Source of the DNA: Candidatus Merdivicinus intestinigallinarum
GTDB lineage: Bacteria > Bacillota > Clostridia > Oscillospirales > Ruminococcaceae
Assembly: GCA_018713335.1 (NCBI GenBank)
Contig: DVOW01000045.1
Span: 1 to 41,231, forward strand
Direction of reading: 5' to 3'
Length of the DNA stretch: 41,231 bases
The translations under genes and the position numbers were made by a program. The first letter of the stretch is position 1, and each line of letters starts with the position of its first letter. Below the pieces are notes generated by a model, which saw only the letters and a program-made list of their open reading frames with translations, did not search any database and was not told the origin of the DNA. Positions 1 through 8,526 of this stretch are shown piece by piece.

Positions 1-159
1 ATACAAGTTTTGCCTCATTATAGTAAATTCCTAAGCCGCTATGACAAGTTGGAGGAAAGATGTTTGAAATATGAAAAGGAAAACCAGTGTCGAATCATTC
101 GGCTGAATGACGGCGAAGGAATAGTAATAAAAGATAATAAAAGGATGTTGATCAAATAA
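1..159 (+). CDS. 3' end of an unrecognised protein (partial)
   Basis: Frame 1 is open from the first base to a TAA at 157-159 and gives 52 C-terminal residues. The peptide is basic and charged, ending in RMLIK. Base composition is clearly more AT-rich than the genes to the right, and codons such as ATA, AGA and AAA are common. I do not recognise the family. The tail shape (a charged helix followed by a short strand) is faintly like the end of patatin-like phospholipases, but that is not enough for a call. A terminator-like hairpin lies about 90 bases downstream, consistent with a transcription unit ending here. Confidence 0.5.
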   Translation: MQVLPHYSKFLSRYDKLEERCLKYEKENQCRIIRLNDGEGIVIKDNKRMLIK

Positions 160-248
160 TTGTGTGTTTGGTTTAGCTGAATACATCTAACTTATTCTTT
201 GTTATTTCTATAGATTTTTTCAAAGTAAAGGAGTTCAATAAGTCCAAT

Positions 249-287
249 GTGACGGTTTTGTGAAGAACATTTTCACAAGGCCGTCAC
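249..287 (+). terminator. Hairpin after the partial gene, probable terminator
   Basis: A 16-nt arm at 249-264 (starting GTGACGG) pairs with 272-287 (ending CCGTCAC) around a 7-nt loop. Two positions are U-G wobbles in the plus-strand RNA, so the helix is continuous. A short TTCATTTT tract follows. The T-run is weak, so termination is likely but not certain. Confidence 0.55.
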
Positions 288-308
288 TTCATTTTCACCA
301 GATTGCGG

Positions 309-337
309 TTGCGTTTTGCGCCCTATTGTGTTATAAT
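309..337 (+). promoter_or_regulatory. Promoter of the Gld-type ABC operon
   Basis: A TTGCGT box at 309-314 is followed after 17 bp by a perfect TATAAT at 332-337. A TG at 329-330 makes an extended -10. Transcription would start near 344 and leave a leader of about 205 nt before the ATPase start at 549. Confidence 0.75.
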
Positions 338-343
338 AAAAAA

Positions 344-548
344 CAGCAGGAAATTTCATAGGAAAGTTGACACTTTTGCCCAAACGGTACAGCAGAATAT
401 TGGCAGATTTCTGCCGCTGCCGCTTTGATACCGCAGAAAGCCGCTTCTACGGTATTCTTTTTTTGAGCTATCGTCAATTTTTTGAACAGATTTCCGCAAC
501 GGGCGTTTCCGCCTGAAAATATTCTGAAAAAGAAATGGAGTTTTTGGA
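344..548 (+). promoter_or_regulatory. Long structured leader with attenuator-like terminator
   Basis: The untranslated stretch between promoter and ATPase gene holds a small hairpin (GGCAG/CTGCC, 402-415) and then a stronger one. In the stronger one, 428-438 (ATACCGCAGAA) pairs with 445-455 (TTCTACGGTAT) with one mismatch, and is followed by ATTC and seven Ts (458-464). The latter has the form of an intrinsic terminator placed before the first gene. An upstream CGGTA at 385-389 could pair with TACCG in the terminator's left arm and disrupt it. A further hairpin (GGGCG/CGCC) lies at about 501-514, and GGAG at 537-540 is the ribosome site. No T-box consensus or known riboswitch core was recognised. 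Confidence 0.5.
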
Positions 549-1514
549 ATGATCGAGGTAACAAACCTCACCAAGGTCTACGGAAACAAGCGGGCTGTGG
601 ACGGCATCAGCTTTACTGTAAACCAAGGTGAAATCTTAGGCTTCCTTGGCCCAAACGGCGCCGGAAAATCCACGACGATGAATATCCTCACCGGGTATAT
701 TTCGTCCTCCTCCGGGTCCGCAAAAATTGATGGGAAGGATATTTTGGACGATCCCATCGCGGCCAAAAAGCACATCGGCTATCTGCCCGAACATCCGCCT
801 TTATACTTGGATATGACGGTCCAGGAGTACCTGGAATTTGTCTACCAGCTGAAAAAGGCGCGGCAGCCTATGAAGGAGCACATTGACGATATCTGCCGCC
901 GCATCAAGATCACCGATGTGCAGAAGCGGATCATCAAAAACCTTTCCAAAGGGTATCAGCAGCGTGTGGGCCTGGCCCAGGCTTTGATCGGCAACCCGGA
1001 AGTTTTGATCCTGGACGAGCCGACCGTCGGCCTGGACCCCAAGCAGATCATTGAGATCCGCAACCTGATCAAAAACCTCGGCAAGCGGCACACCATCATC
1101 CTCTCCTCCCATATCCTGCCGGAGGTGCAGGCAGTCTGCGACCGGGTCATCGTCATCAACAAAGGCAAGCTGGTGGCGGACGACACCGCGGAAAATCTTT
1201 CCCGGAACCTGTCGGATGATTTCCATTATATTGCCCGGATCGAAGGGCCGGAAGAGGAAGTCCTCAAGCTGGTTTCCACCATTCCCGGCATGAAAGAGGC
1301 CCAGACCCTGGGCCAGAAAGAGGAAGGCGTTTTCGAGTTCTCCCTGGAAGCGGAGCCCGGCGCGGATATCCGTCGGGAACTGTTCAAACGGCTGTCGGAA
1401 CGCAGCTATCCCCTGCTTGGTTTAAAGACCACCGAACTGACCTTGGAGGACATCTTCCTCCAGCTGACACAGGACGGCGGAAATTCCATCCCCACTGACG
1501 GAGGTGCAAAATAA
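549..1514 (+). CDS. ABC transporter ATP-binding protein (GldA/CcmA type)
   Basis: This 321-residue nucleotide-binding subunit would power an ABC-2 type exporter on the cytoplasmic side of the membrane. Visible motifs are Walker A GPNGAGKS (34-41), signature LSKGYQQ (132-138), Walker B VLILDE (152-157) and switch histidine H188 in SSHIL. The segment YLPEHPPLY (78-86) at the Q-loop position is typical of the Gld/Nat-like exporters. A C-terminal domain of about 100 residues follows the ATPase core, as in GldA. GGAG lies 8 nt before the ATG. The stop codon overlaps the start of the permease gene (TAATG), so the two are translationally coupled. Substrate is unknown. Family call is secure, the specific role is not. 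Confidence 0.93.
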   Translation: MIEVTNLTKVYGNKRAVDGISFTVNQGEILGFLGPNGAGKSTTMNILTGYISSSSGSAKIDGKDILDDPIAAKKHIGYLPEHPPLYLDMTVQEYLEFVYQLKKARQPMKEHIDDICRRIKITDVQKRIIKNLSKGYQQRVGLAQALIGNPEVLILDEPTVGLDPKQIIEIRNLIKNLGKRHTIILSSHILPEVQAVCDRVIVINKGKLVADDTAENLSRNLSDDFHYIARIEGPEEEVLKLVSTIPGMKEAQTLGQKEEGVFEFSLEAEPGADIRRELFKRLSERSYPLLGLKTTELTLEDIFLQLTQDGGNSIPTDGGAK

Positions 1515-2215
1515 TGTTTGCGATTCTGAAACGGGAGATGCAGAACTATTTCGCTTCTCCTATCGGCTATATTTTCCTGGCGGTGTTCTATTTCTTTGCC
1601 GGGATGTTCTTTTCCAGCGTCTTGTACGCCAATACCACAGACATTACTTATGTATTCAGCAGCCTGTTCACTGTTCTGATCTTCATTATCCCCCTTCTGA
1701 CCATGCGTTCCATGAGTGAGGATAAAAAACAGAAGACCGACCAGCTGCTTTTAACTTCCCCTATCAACTTAAGCGGGCTGGTCATGGGAAAATTCCTGGC
1801 CGCATTCTTAATGTACTGTATCGCCCTGGCCGTGACAGTGGTTTACTCCCTGATCCTGGCTGCCTTTGCCGCCCCGGAATGGTCTGTGGTGATCGGCAAT
1901 ATCTTCGGCGCTCTGATTTTAGGGGCCGCGCTGATCGCCATCGGCGTGTTCATTTCTTCCTTGACAGAAAACCAGCTGATCGCTGCGGTGGGCAGCTTTG
2001 CCGTTATGATGTTCATCATGATGATCGATGGTTTCGCCAGCCTTATCCCGGTTGACTTTATCGCGAATATTATCCTGAGCCTTTCCTTTATGAGCCGGTA
2101 TGAGGATTTTGTGTCCGGTATTTTGAACATTTCCAATGTCCTGTTCTTTGTCAGCATTGCGGTCGTGTTTATCTTCCTTACCGTCCGCGTGCTGGAAAGA
2201 CGCCGCTGGAACTAA
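1514..2215 (+). CDS. ABC-2 type permease (GldF-like)
   Basis: This 233-residue integral membrane protein has about six hydrophobic segments. Residues after the second carry the RSMSEDKKQKTDQLLLTSP signature that marks ABC-2 permeases of the GldF/CcmB-like group. It begins on the A of the upstream stop codon and should form the transmembrane channel driven by the preceding ATPase. The C-terminus is basic (ERRRWN) and probably cytoplasmic. Together with the two genes that follow it makes the arrangement ATPase, permease, GldG-like, DUF4340 found in many Clostridia and in Bacteroidota gliding/export systems. Substrate cannot be read from the sequence. Confidence 0.9.
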   Translation: MFAILKREMQNYFASPIGYIFLAVFYFFAGMFFSSVLYANTTDITYVFSSLFTVLIFIIPLLTMRSMSEDKKQKTDQLLLTSPINLSGLVMGKFLAAFLMYCIALAVTVVYSLILAAFAAPEWSVVIGNIFGALILGAALIAIGVFISSLTENQLIAAVGSFAVMMFIMMIDGFASLIPVDFIANIILSLSFMSRYEDFVSGILNISNVLFFVSIAVVFIFLTVRVLERRRWN

Positions 2216-2249
2216 GCCGGCGTTTATCTTGCTGTAAGGAGAAAGAATC

Positions 2250-3728
2250 ATGAAGAAAATCACATTGAATAAGCGGCGCCTGAAACACGGCTCCCTTGCC
2301 ACGGCCATGACCATCGGCCTGGTGGCGGTCCTGGTTCTGGTGAACGTGATCGTGGGGCTTTTAGTGGAACGGTTCCCCATGGACATTGACCTGACAACGG
2401 ACAACATTTTCCAGCTGTCTGACGAGTCCATTGAATACATTGAAAACCTGGATCAGGATGTTACCGTCAACGTTCTGGCAGACGAGGAAACCTTTTCCGG
2501 GCAGAACGACTATTACCGCCAGGCCAACGAGGTCATCCAGAATTATACCAAATATTCCGACCGGATCACTGTCAGATATATTGACCTGTATACAAATCCG
2601 GAACTTCAGCAGGAATACCCCAGGGAAACCTTAAGCGTCGGCGGCATCCTGGTGGAGTGCGGCGAACGGTACCAGACCTTGACGGCCTATGACCTGTTCA
2701 ACACTCAGACAAACCAACAGACCGGCGGCGCCTACATCACCTCCTCCAAGGCGGAGCAGGCTATGACCAGCGCCATCATGAACGTGACAAACGCCAATCC
2801 CCCCAAAGCGGCGATCCTCACCGGCTATAATACCACGGATATTTCCGACTTTACCTCTATCCTGGAGTCCAACGGCTATGTGGTGGAGGAAGTGAACCTG
2901 ATGACCGGCGAGCTTTCCTCTGATTACACCATGGCCATCCTGGCAGCCCCCATGATTGACTTAGGGGAAGCGGAACTGAGCAAACTGGACACTTTCCTGG
3001 ATAACGACGGGCAGTTCGGCAAGAACCTTCTGTATTTTGCCAGCGTGAACCAGCCGGACCTGCCTCTCCTGGAAGAGTTTTTGGAAGAATGGGGCATCGT
3101 TGTCGGCGACGGCTATGTTTACGAAACCGACCCCAACTACATTTACTTTGACCCCTCCTGGACCATGCAGGAATACGGCGACGAGCTTTACACGGAAGAA
3201 CTGGCCACTACAGACCTTCCGGTTATGATCCCGGCCAGCCGTCCCCTGGAATCCGCTTTCGGCGACCTGGCTGCTGACTCCAACCGGAAGACCTCCATCC
3301 TGTTGAGCTCCCATGATTCCGCCGTTGTGGTCCCCCCCGATGCGATCGGCTCTTCCGACTCCACTTGGGACCCGGAAACAGACGGCGAGCAGGGAGTTTA
3401 CGCAACCGCAATGGAAGGTTCCCGCACCAAATACGATGGAACGACCCAGCTGGTTTCCAGAGTCGTCGCTTTTGGCTCCGTGGATATCATCAACTCCAGC
3501 TTCTTGAACTTTGCGGCAATCAACAACGCGGACTATGTCCTCAACGCCTGCAACTACATTTGTGACAAAGAAGAAGGCATTTCCATTATCCCCAAAACCC
3601 TTGGCAGCACCAATCTGGGCATCAGCCAGGGACAGGCGAACTTCATCGGCACCTGCGCCCAGTTTGTCCTGCCGATCTTGGTATTGGTTGCCGGCGGCTT
3701 TGTTTGGATTCGTAGGAGGAACAAATAA
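2250..3728 (+). CDS. GldG-family ABC transporter auxiliary protein
   Basis: This 492-residue protein has an N-terminal membrane anchor (about 18-38), a large extracytoplasmic region and a second hydrophobic segment close to the C-terminus, followed by WIRRRNK. The outside part begins with DLTTDNIFQLSDESIEYIEN, the usual entry to GldG/ABC_transp_aux domains, which have a thioredoxin-like start and then a GATase-like region. AAGGAGA precedes the ATG. It follows the permease by 34 nt and is probably part of the export complex on the outer face of the membrane. Family membership rests on layout and motif resemblance. Biological role in Clostridia is not established. Confidence 0.85.
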   Translation: MKKITLNKRRLKHGSLATAMTIGLVAVLVLVNVIVGLLVERFPMDIDLTTDNIFQLSDESIEYIENLDQDVTVNVLADEETFSGQNDYYRQANEVIQNYTKYSDRITVRYIDLYTNPELQQEYPRETLSVGGILVECGERYQTLTAYDLFNTQTNQQTGGAYITSSKAEQAMTSAIMNVTNANPPKAAILTGYNTTDISDFTSILESNGYVVEEVNLMTGELSSDYTMAILAAPMIDLGEAELSKLDTFLDNDGQFGKNLLYFASVNQPDLPLLEEFLEEWGIVVGDGYVYETDPNYIYFDPSWTMQEYGDELYTEELATTDLPVMIPASRPLESAFGDLAADSNRKTSILLSSHDSAVVVPPDAIGSSDSTWDPETDGEQGVYATAMEGSRTKYDGTTQLVSRVVAFGSVDIINSSFLNFAAINNADYVLNACNYICDKEEGISIIPKTLGSTNLGISQGQANFIGTCAQFVLPILVLVAGGFVWIRRRNK

Positions 3729-3730
3729 CC

Positions 3731-5245
3731 GTGAACAAAAAAATACGCAACTTGATTATCGGTGCTGTTGTTTTGGTTTTATTGGTGGGCGTCCTGCTCC
3801 TGCTCCTGTTCCTGCCCCAGCAGTCCAGTGATACCGAGGAATCCTCCACAGAAGAAGTTTCCGTGGTATCCTCCTCTGTGGAGCTGTTCTCCCGGGAAAC
3901 CGCTGAGATCGACAGCATCACGCTGGAAAATGCATCCGGCACTGTTACAGTGGAACAGGAATCGGAATCCACTTACCAGGTACAGGGATTGGAAGGCATT
4001 GAACAAAATGGCAATGCTTCTTCCCTCATGACCTCCCTGTCCAGTCTGAACGCCACCCAGCTGGTAGAAGAAAACCCCTCTGACCTTGCCAAATACGGTA
4101 TGGATGAACCGTCGGCCACTCTGACTGTCCAATACTCGGACGGCAGCTCCAATGTGGTAAAGATCGGCAACACCCTTCCCACCGGAACCGGATGCTACGG
4201 CATGGTCAACGACGATCCGGCCGTTTACGCCCTGTCTTCTACTATTGAAAATTACGCGAGCTACTCCTTAACGGATTTCGCCAGCACCACGGTGATCGAA
4301 ACCTGGGTGGCCCCCACCTCTGAGGAAAGCTCTGATGAACCGGCGAAAACGGAACCGGATATCCGTTCTATGAGCATTACCGGCGGTTCCCTGACAGAGC
4401 AGCTTGGCGACACGCCCTTCACCTTTGTCATGGGTGAAATGAACGAGGAACTGGCCGGATACGGCTTAAACGGTTCCACCTGGATCATCACCAGCCCGGT
4501 AACGGCTTCCCTCCACACAGAAAACACCGCCGCCATCCGTGAAGCTACCTATGGGCTGGAAGCGGCCAGCGTAGTGGCCATTCACCCGGATGAGGCAGCC
4601 CTGGCCGAATATGGACTGGACGATCCCTATTGTGTGGTGGAATTTGACCGGGAAGGGGAAGAATTTACCCTGACGATCGGCAATTCGGACGGCGGCACCG
4701 GCCGTTATGTGATGGTAAACGGCAAGGACGAGATTTTCCTGGTGGATGTAAACAGTCTGCCCTGGATGGACATTCAGCTGAACCAGATGCTTTCTTCCCT
4801 GATTTTCCTGCCCTACATCGACGATGTTTCTCAGATCGACTTAACCATCGGCGACCAGGTATATACCTTTGAAACTGCCTTAGGAGAACCGGAAGTCAAC
4901 GAGGACGGCGAGGAAGAGGATCCCACTCTGGAATCCGTCACCTGCAACGGTGCAGACATTGACCTGGAGAACTACCGGAAAATGTATCAGTACCTGCTGT
5001 CCGCACCGGCGGAGGATATCAACCTTTCCGGTGATACCGGCCCGCTGATCGCCAGCTTCACCTATCATTACTTTGACGACCCGGACCGTACGGATACCAT
5101 TGAGATCTTCCAGATTTCGGAACGGAAATGCTCCATTGCCTTAAACGGCAGCAATGACTTTACCTGCCGTATGGCTTATTATACCCGTTTGGTGGAGAAC
5201 ATCGAAGCCCTGCTGAACGGCGAAACCCCTGATTTGGATTACTGA
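3731..5245 (+). CDS. DUF4340 domain protein, membrane anchored
   Basis: This 504-residue protein starts with GTG at 3731, preceded by AGGAGG at 3714-3719. Residues 7-29 form one strong membrane anchor, followed by a Ser/Glu/Thr-rich linker of about 25 residues and then the extracellular part. Two repeated units of the type 'LAKYGMDEPSATLTVQYSDG...KIGN' (about 117-145) and 'LAEYGLDDPYCVVEFDREG...TIGN' (about 295-320) are the mark of DUF4340. It lies 2 nt after the GldG-like gene and ends the operon before a strong hairpin. The domain is found next to GldG in many genomes, and function is unknown. I see no catalytic motif. Confidence 0.87.
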   Translation: MNKKIRNLIIGAVVLVLLVGVLLLLLFLPQQSSDTEESSTEEVSVVSSSVELFSRETAEIDSITLENASGTVTVEQESESTYQVQGLEGIEQNGNASSLMTSLSSLNATQLVEENPSDLAKYGMDEPSATLTVQYSDGSSNVVKIGNTLPTGTGCYGMVNDDPAVYALSSTIENYASYSLTDFASTTVIETWVAPTSEESSDEPAKTEPDIRSMSITGGSLTEQLGDTPFTFVMGEMNEELAGYGLNGSTWIITSPVTASLHTENTAAIREATYGLEAASVVAIHPDEAALAEYGLDDPYCVVEFDREGEEFTLTIGNSDGGTGRYVMVNGKDEIFLVDVNSLPWMDIQLNQMLSSLIFLPYIDDVSQIDLTIGDQVYTFETALGEPEVNEDGEEEDPTLESVTCNGADIDLENYRKMYQYLLSAPAEDINLSGDTGPLIASFTYHYFDDPDRTDTIEIFQISERKCSIALNGSNDFTCRMAYYTRLVENIEALLNGETPDLDY

Positions 5246-5253
5246 TCCGCAAA

Positions 5254-5281
5254 GGCTGGATAAGGGACCCCTTATCCAGCC
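5254..5281 (+). terminator. Terminator of the ABC operon
   Basis: A perfect 12-bp inverted repeat (GGCTGGATAAGG at 5254-5265 and its complement at 5270-5281) with a 4-nt loop sits 8 nt after the DUF4340 stop. The following bases (GATTTCTGTCT) are only moderately T-rich. Confidence 0.75.
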
Positions 5282-5317
5282 GATTTCTGTCTATACTCTC
5301 AGGAAAGGAACCATCCC

Positions 5318-7468
5318 ATGGACATTTTGAAACAACTCTCCCAAGAACTGAACCTGCCGGAAAACCAGGTTTCCAGCGCTGTACAGCTGATGGACCAGGG
5401 GAACACCATCCCCTTTATCGCCCGTTACCGCAAAGAGGCCACCGGTTCCCTGGATGACCAGGTGCTCCGCAGGCTTCAGGAACGGCTGGAATACCTCCGC
5501 AGCCTGGAAAAACGCCGGGAAGATATCACGGCCGCTATCCAGGCCCAGGAAAAACTGACCCCGGAGCTGGAAAAAGCCATCAGCGCGGCGGCAACTCTGA
5601 CCGAATTGGAGGACATTTACCGTCCCTTCCGACCCAAACGGAAAACCCGGGCGTCCGCTGCCCGGGAACGGGGCCTGGAACCTCTGGCCGCCTGGATCTT
5701 CTCTCAGCAGCCCGGCGACCCCACGGACAAAGCCGCCGCCTTTGTATCGGAAGAAAAAGGAGTGCCTTCCCCGGAGGCAGCCATTGACGGCGCCCGGGAC
5801 ATTGTGGCAGAGGATATTTCCGATAATGCCGCTGTTCGCCGTGATCTGCGGGCCTTCACCTTCCGCACCGGCGTGTTGACCGTAAAAGCCGCTGACCCCA
5901 ACGCCTCCTCCGTTTATGAAACCTACTATGATTTCTCCGAACCGGTGCACAAAGCCGCCAGTCATCGGGTTCTGGCTATTGAACGTGGGGAACGGGAAGG
6001 ATTTTTGAAGGTTTCGGTGGTGATCGAGGCTCAGGCCGCCGTTACGGCCCTTCAGAAAAAATTTGTAAAAAATAATACACCTGCCGGAGAAATTGTGGCG
6101 GAAGCCTGTGCCGACAGCTTTTCCCGGCTAATCTATCCCGCCATTGAACGGGAGATCCGGAGCCAGCTGGCGGATGACGCTTCCGAAAAGGCCATCCGGG
6201 TATTCTCTCAAAACCTGCGGCAGCTTTTGCTCCAGCCCCCTGTGAAAAATGCCGTTACCATGGGCTTCGACCCGGCTTACCGTACCGGCTGCAAGATCGC
6301 TGTGGTGGACGGAACCGGCAAGGTGCTGGACACTTCCGTCGTCTACCCCACTGTCCCGCATAAAGATGTGGAAGGGGCCAAGAAAACACTGACCGGGCTC
6401 ATCCGGAAGTACGGCGTTACGGTAATCGCCATCGGCAACGGCACCGCCTCCCGGGAAAGCGAGCAGTTTGTGGCGGAGATGCTGCGGGAAATCCCGGAAA
6501 AGGTTTCTTACATGGTGGTTTCGGAAGCCGGCGCGTCGGTTTATTCCGCGTCCAAGCTGGGGGCGGAGGAATTCCCCCAATATGACGTTTCCCTGCGTTC
6601 CGCGGTATCCATCGCCCGGCGTTTGCAGGACCCTCTGGCGGAACTGGTGAAAATCGACCCCAAGGCCATCGGCGTTGGGCAATACCAGCATGATATGCCG
6701 CAAAAACAGCTGAGCACCGCTTTGGACGGCGTTGTGGAGGACTGCGTAAACGGCGTCGGCGTGGATCTGAACACCGCTTCCCAACCGCTACTGGCCCGGG
6801 TGGCCGGGATCAACTCGGCGGTAGCCAAAAACATTGTGGCTTATCGAGAGGAAAACGGGCGGTTTACGGACCGTTCCCAGCTGAAAAAAGTCCCAAAGCT
6901 GGGAGCCAAAGCCTTTGAGCAGTGCGCCGGGTTCCTGCGGGTGACCGGCGGCGACAATATTTTGGACAGCACCGGCGTGCATCCGGAATCCTACGCCGCC
7001 GCACGGGGTCTGCTGACAGCCTGCGGTTATTCCCTGGAAGATGTGGGCGTGTCCCTGGCGGATCTGAAAAACCGGGCGGAACAAAAGGGACTGCGGGTCC
7101 TGGCGGAAGAACTGGGGACCGGCGAACCAACCTTACGGGACATGATCGACGAGCTGCAAAAGCCCGGCCGCGACCCTCGGGACCAGCTGCCCCCTCCCCT
7201 GCTCCGCACGGATGTCATGGAAATGAAGGATTTGAAGCCGGGCATGGAATTAAAGGGCACTGTCCGGAATGTCATCGACTTCGGCGCTTTTGTGGACATT
7301 GGCGTCCATCAGGACGGTTTGGTGCATATTTCCCAAATCTGCGACCGGTATATCAAGCACCCCCTGGAAGCGGTAAAGGTGGGCGATGTGGTGACGGTTT
7401 GGGTGATGGATGTGGATTTGAAGAAAAAACGCATCTCCCTGACCATGAAGCCTCCGAAAGCAGAATAA
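5318..7468 (+). CDS. tex: Tex family S1 RNA-binding protein
   Basis: This is a full-length 716-residue Tex homologue, a cytoplasmic nucleic-acid-binding protein linked to transcription and RNA metabolism. Domains in order are an N-terminal helical region with the conserved VSSAVQLMDQGNTIPFIARY near residue 20, a YqgF/RNase H-like domain starting at GFDPAYRTGCKIAVVDGTG (about 316), a helix-hairpin-helix region (about 485-545, LNTAS...LLARVAGI) and a C-terminal S1 domain (about 643-712, GTVRNVIDFGAFVDIG). AGGAAAGG lies 9 nt before the ATG. The gene stands alone between two hairpin terminators. There is no sign of truncation. Confidence 0.96.
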   Translation: MDILKQLSQELNLPENQVSSAVQLMDQGNTIPFIARYRKEATGSLDDQVLRRLQERLEYLRSLEKRREDITAAIQAQEKLTPELEKAISAAATLTELEDIYRPFRPKRKTRASAARERGLEPLAAWIFSQQPGDPTDKAAAFVSEEKGVPSPEAAIDGARDIVAEDISDNAAVRRDLRAFTFRTGVLTVKAADPNASSVYETYYDFSEPVHKAASHRVLAIERGEREGFLKVSVVIEAQAAVTALQKKFVKNNTPAGEIVAEACADSFSRLIYPAIEREIRSQLADDASEKAIRVFSQNLRQLLLQPPVKNAVTMGFDPAYRTGCKIAVVDGTGKVLDTSVVYPTVPHKDVEGAKKTLTGLIRKYGVTVIAIGNGTASRESEQFVAEMLREIPEKVSYMVVSEAGASVYSASKLGAEEFPQYDVSLRSAVSIARRLQDPLAELVKIDPKAIGVGQYQHDMPQKQLSTALDGVVEDCVNGVGVDLNTASQPLLARVAGINSAVAKNIVAYREENGRFTDRSQLKKVPKLGAKAFEQCAGFLRVTGGDNILDSTGVHPESYAAARGLLTACGYSLEDVGVSLADLKNRAEQKGLRVLAEELGTGEPTLRDMIDELQKPGRDPRDQLPPPLLRTDVMEMKDLKPGMELKGTVRNVIDFGAFVDIGVHQDGLVHISQICDRYIKHPLEAVKVGDVVTVWVMDVDLKKKRISLTMKPPKAE

Positions 7469-7474
7469 AAAATG

Positions 7475-7516
7475 CCCCGTGGTATGGCGTTCCATATCAC
7501 GGGGTTTATTTATTTT
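7475..7516. terminator. Bidirectional terminator between tex and the acetyltransferase
   Basis: The 13-nt arms 7475-7487 (CCCCGTGGTATGG) and 7492-7504 pair with one wobble. An A-run precedes and TTTATTTATTTT follows, so the hairpin can end both the plus-strand tex and the minus-strand acetyltransferase transcripts. Confidence 0.88.
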
Positions 7517-8148
7517 ACCGAATATCCATCCAACAGCTCCGGTTTGTTTGCCAGGCTGTCCGCTTCGGTAATGGGGCGGATGACCTTGCAGGGGACGCCG
7601 GCTGCAAAACTGTTCGCCGGGATATCCCGAGTCACCACGCTGCCCGCGCCGATGACGCAGTTGTCGCCGATGGTCACGCCGGGGCAGACCGTTACATTGG
7701 CCCCGAACCAGCAGTCATTCCCGATTTTGACGGGCTTTGCGTAACAGACCCTGGCCGGAGAACCGTCCGGGCCCAAGATGCTGCGGCGTTCATCCGGCAG
7801 CAAGGGATGAATGGGTGTTACAATACTGACATTAGGGCCGAAATTACAGTCGTCCCCAATAGTTACGGGGGCGTCGTCCTGGATCGTCAGATTAAAATTC
7901 CCAAAAAACCGCTTTCCAATATGGGTGTGCTGCCCATAGTGAATGTAAATCGGGCCTTGGAAAAAAGTACCCTCCCCTGTTTCCGCAAAAATTATGGAAA
8001 CCAGCTCCGCGCGTTTTTCCGTTTCATCTTCAAAGGTCTGGTTATATTCGGTGCAGAGGTTGTGGGTCCGCAGCTTAATGGCCCGCAGTTCCGGGGCGCC
8101 GGGACGAAAAACCTTACCCGCAAAAATCCGTTCTTCTTCCTTTGTCAT
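7510..8148 (-). CDS. Sugar O-acetyltransferase, maltose/galactoside type
   Basis: This 212-residue member of the Maa/LacA/NodL family transfers acetyl from acetyl-CoA to a sugar hydroxyl. The N-terminal cap region starts MTKEEERIFAGKVFRPG and contains LRTHNLCTEYNQT, typical of the Mac domain. The rest is a left-handed beta-helix of hexapeptide repeats (IGDDCNFGPNVSI..., IGNDCWFGANVTV..., IGDNCVIGAGSVV). The catalytic histidine should be in TPIHPLL (about 115). AAGGAAGGG precedes the ATG. It follows the sigma/zinc-ribbon unit, but a terminator separates them. Acceptor sugar is unknown and the enzyme may serve in detoxifying non-metabolised sugars. Confidence 0.93.
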   Translation of the reverse strand: MTKEEERIFAGKVFRPGAPELRAIKLRTHNLCTEYNQTFEDETEKRAELVSIIFAETGEGTFFQGPIYIHYGQHTHIGKRFFGNFNLTIQDDAPVTIGDDCNFGPNVSIVTPIHPLLPDERRSILGPDGSPARVCYAKPVKIGNDCWFGANVTVCPGVTIGDNCVIGAGSVVTRDIPANSFAAGVPCKVIRPITEADSLANKPELLDGYSVK

Positions 8149-8170
8149 AGCATCATCCCTTCCTTATAAA

Positions 8171-8208
8171 AAAGCCCAACGGAATCCGGTGGGAGTCCGT
8201 CGGGCTTT
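8171..8208 (-). terminator. Terminator of the sigma factor/zinc-ribbon unit
   Basis: Arms 8171-8183 and 8196-8208 (AAAGCCC.ACGGA type, 12 of 13 paired) form a hairpin. On the minus strand it is followed by a run of six Ts, directly after the zinc-ribbon stop codon. Confidence 0.85.
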
Positions 8209-8219
8209 CCTGAAAAAAC

Positions 8220-8498
8220 TTACGCTTCCTCTTTCATTTTTGCGAAGCACTCGCTGCAGTAAACAGGACGGTCTTCACGGGGTTTGAAAGGAACCTTTGC
8301 TTCACCGCCGCAAGCGGCGCAGGTGGCTGTGTACATTTCTTTCTGCGCTTTGGTGCTGTTCTTGCGGGCAGCACGGCACTCTTTGCATCTCTGAGGCTCA
8401 TTCTCGAAGCCTCTTTCCGCGTAGAATTCCTGCTCACCAGCAGTAAAGACGAATTCTTTGCCGCACTCTTTGCATTTCAGGGTTTTGTCTTGGAACAT
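8220..8498 (-). CDS. Small zinc-ribbon domain protein
   Basis: This 92-residue protein has four CxxC pairs (C9/C12, C38/C41, C60/C63, C81/C84), giving two four-cysteine zinc knuckles. The stretch CGKEFVFTAGEQEFYAERGF and then RCKECR is characteristic of the zf-trcl type zinc-ribbon proteins common in Clostridia. Their role is unknown and they probably bind nucleic acid or act as adaptors. I chose ATG 8498 because GAGGT lies 8 nt before it. An in-frame GTG at 8513 would put that site inside the gene. It lies downstream of the sigma factor and a tRNA-like sequence, with no terminator between, so all three are probably on one transcript. Confidence 0.88.
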   Translation of the reverse strand: MFQDKTLKCKECGKEFVFTAGEQEFYAERGFENEPQRCKECRAARKNSTKAQKEMYTATCAACGGEAKVPFKPREDRPVYCSECFAKMKEEA

Positions 8499-8526
8499 TT
8501 TACTATACCTCACTTAGGTTTTATTT

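Noticed and set aside
344-548. T-box or known riboswitch in the ABC operon leader
   Set aside because: No T-box sequence (TGGNACCGCG type) or stem I features, and no recognised aptamer core.
6922-8169. 415-codon plus-strand open frame over the end of tex and the acetyltransferase
   Set aside because: Crosses a terminator and two secure genes, low-complexity translation.
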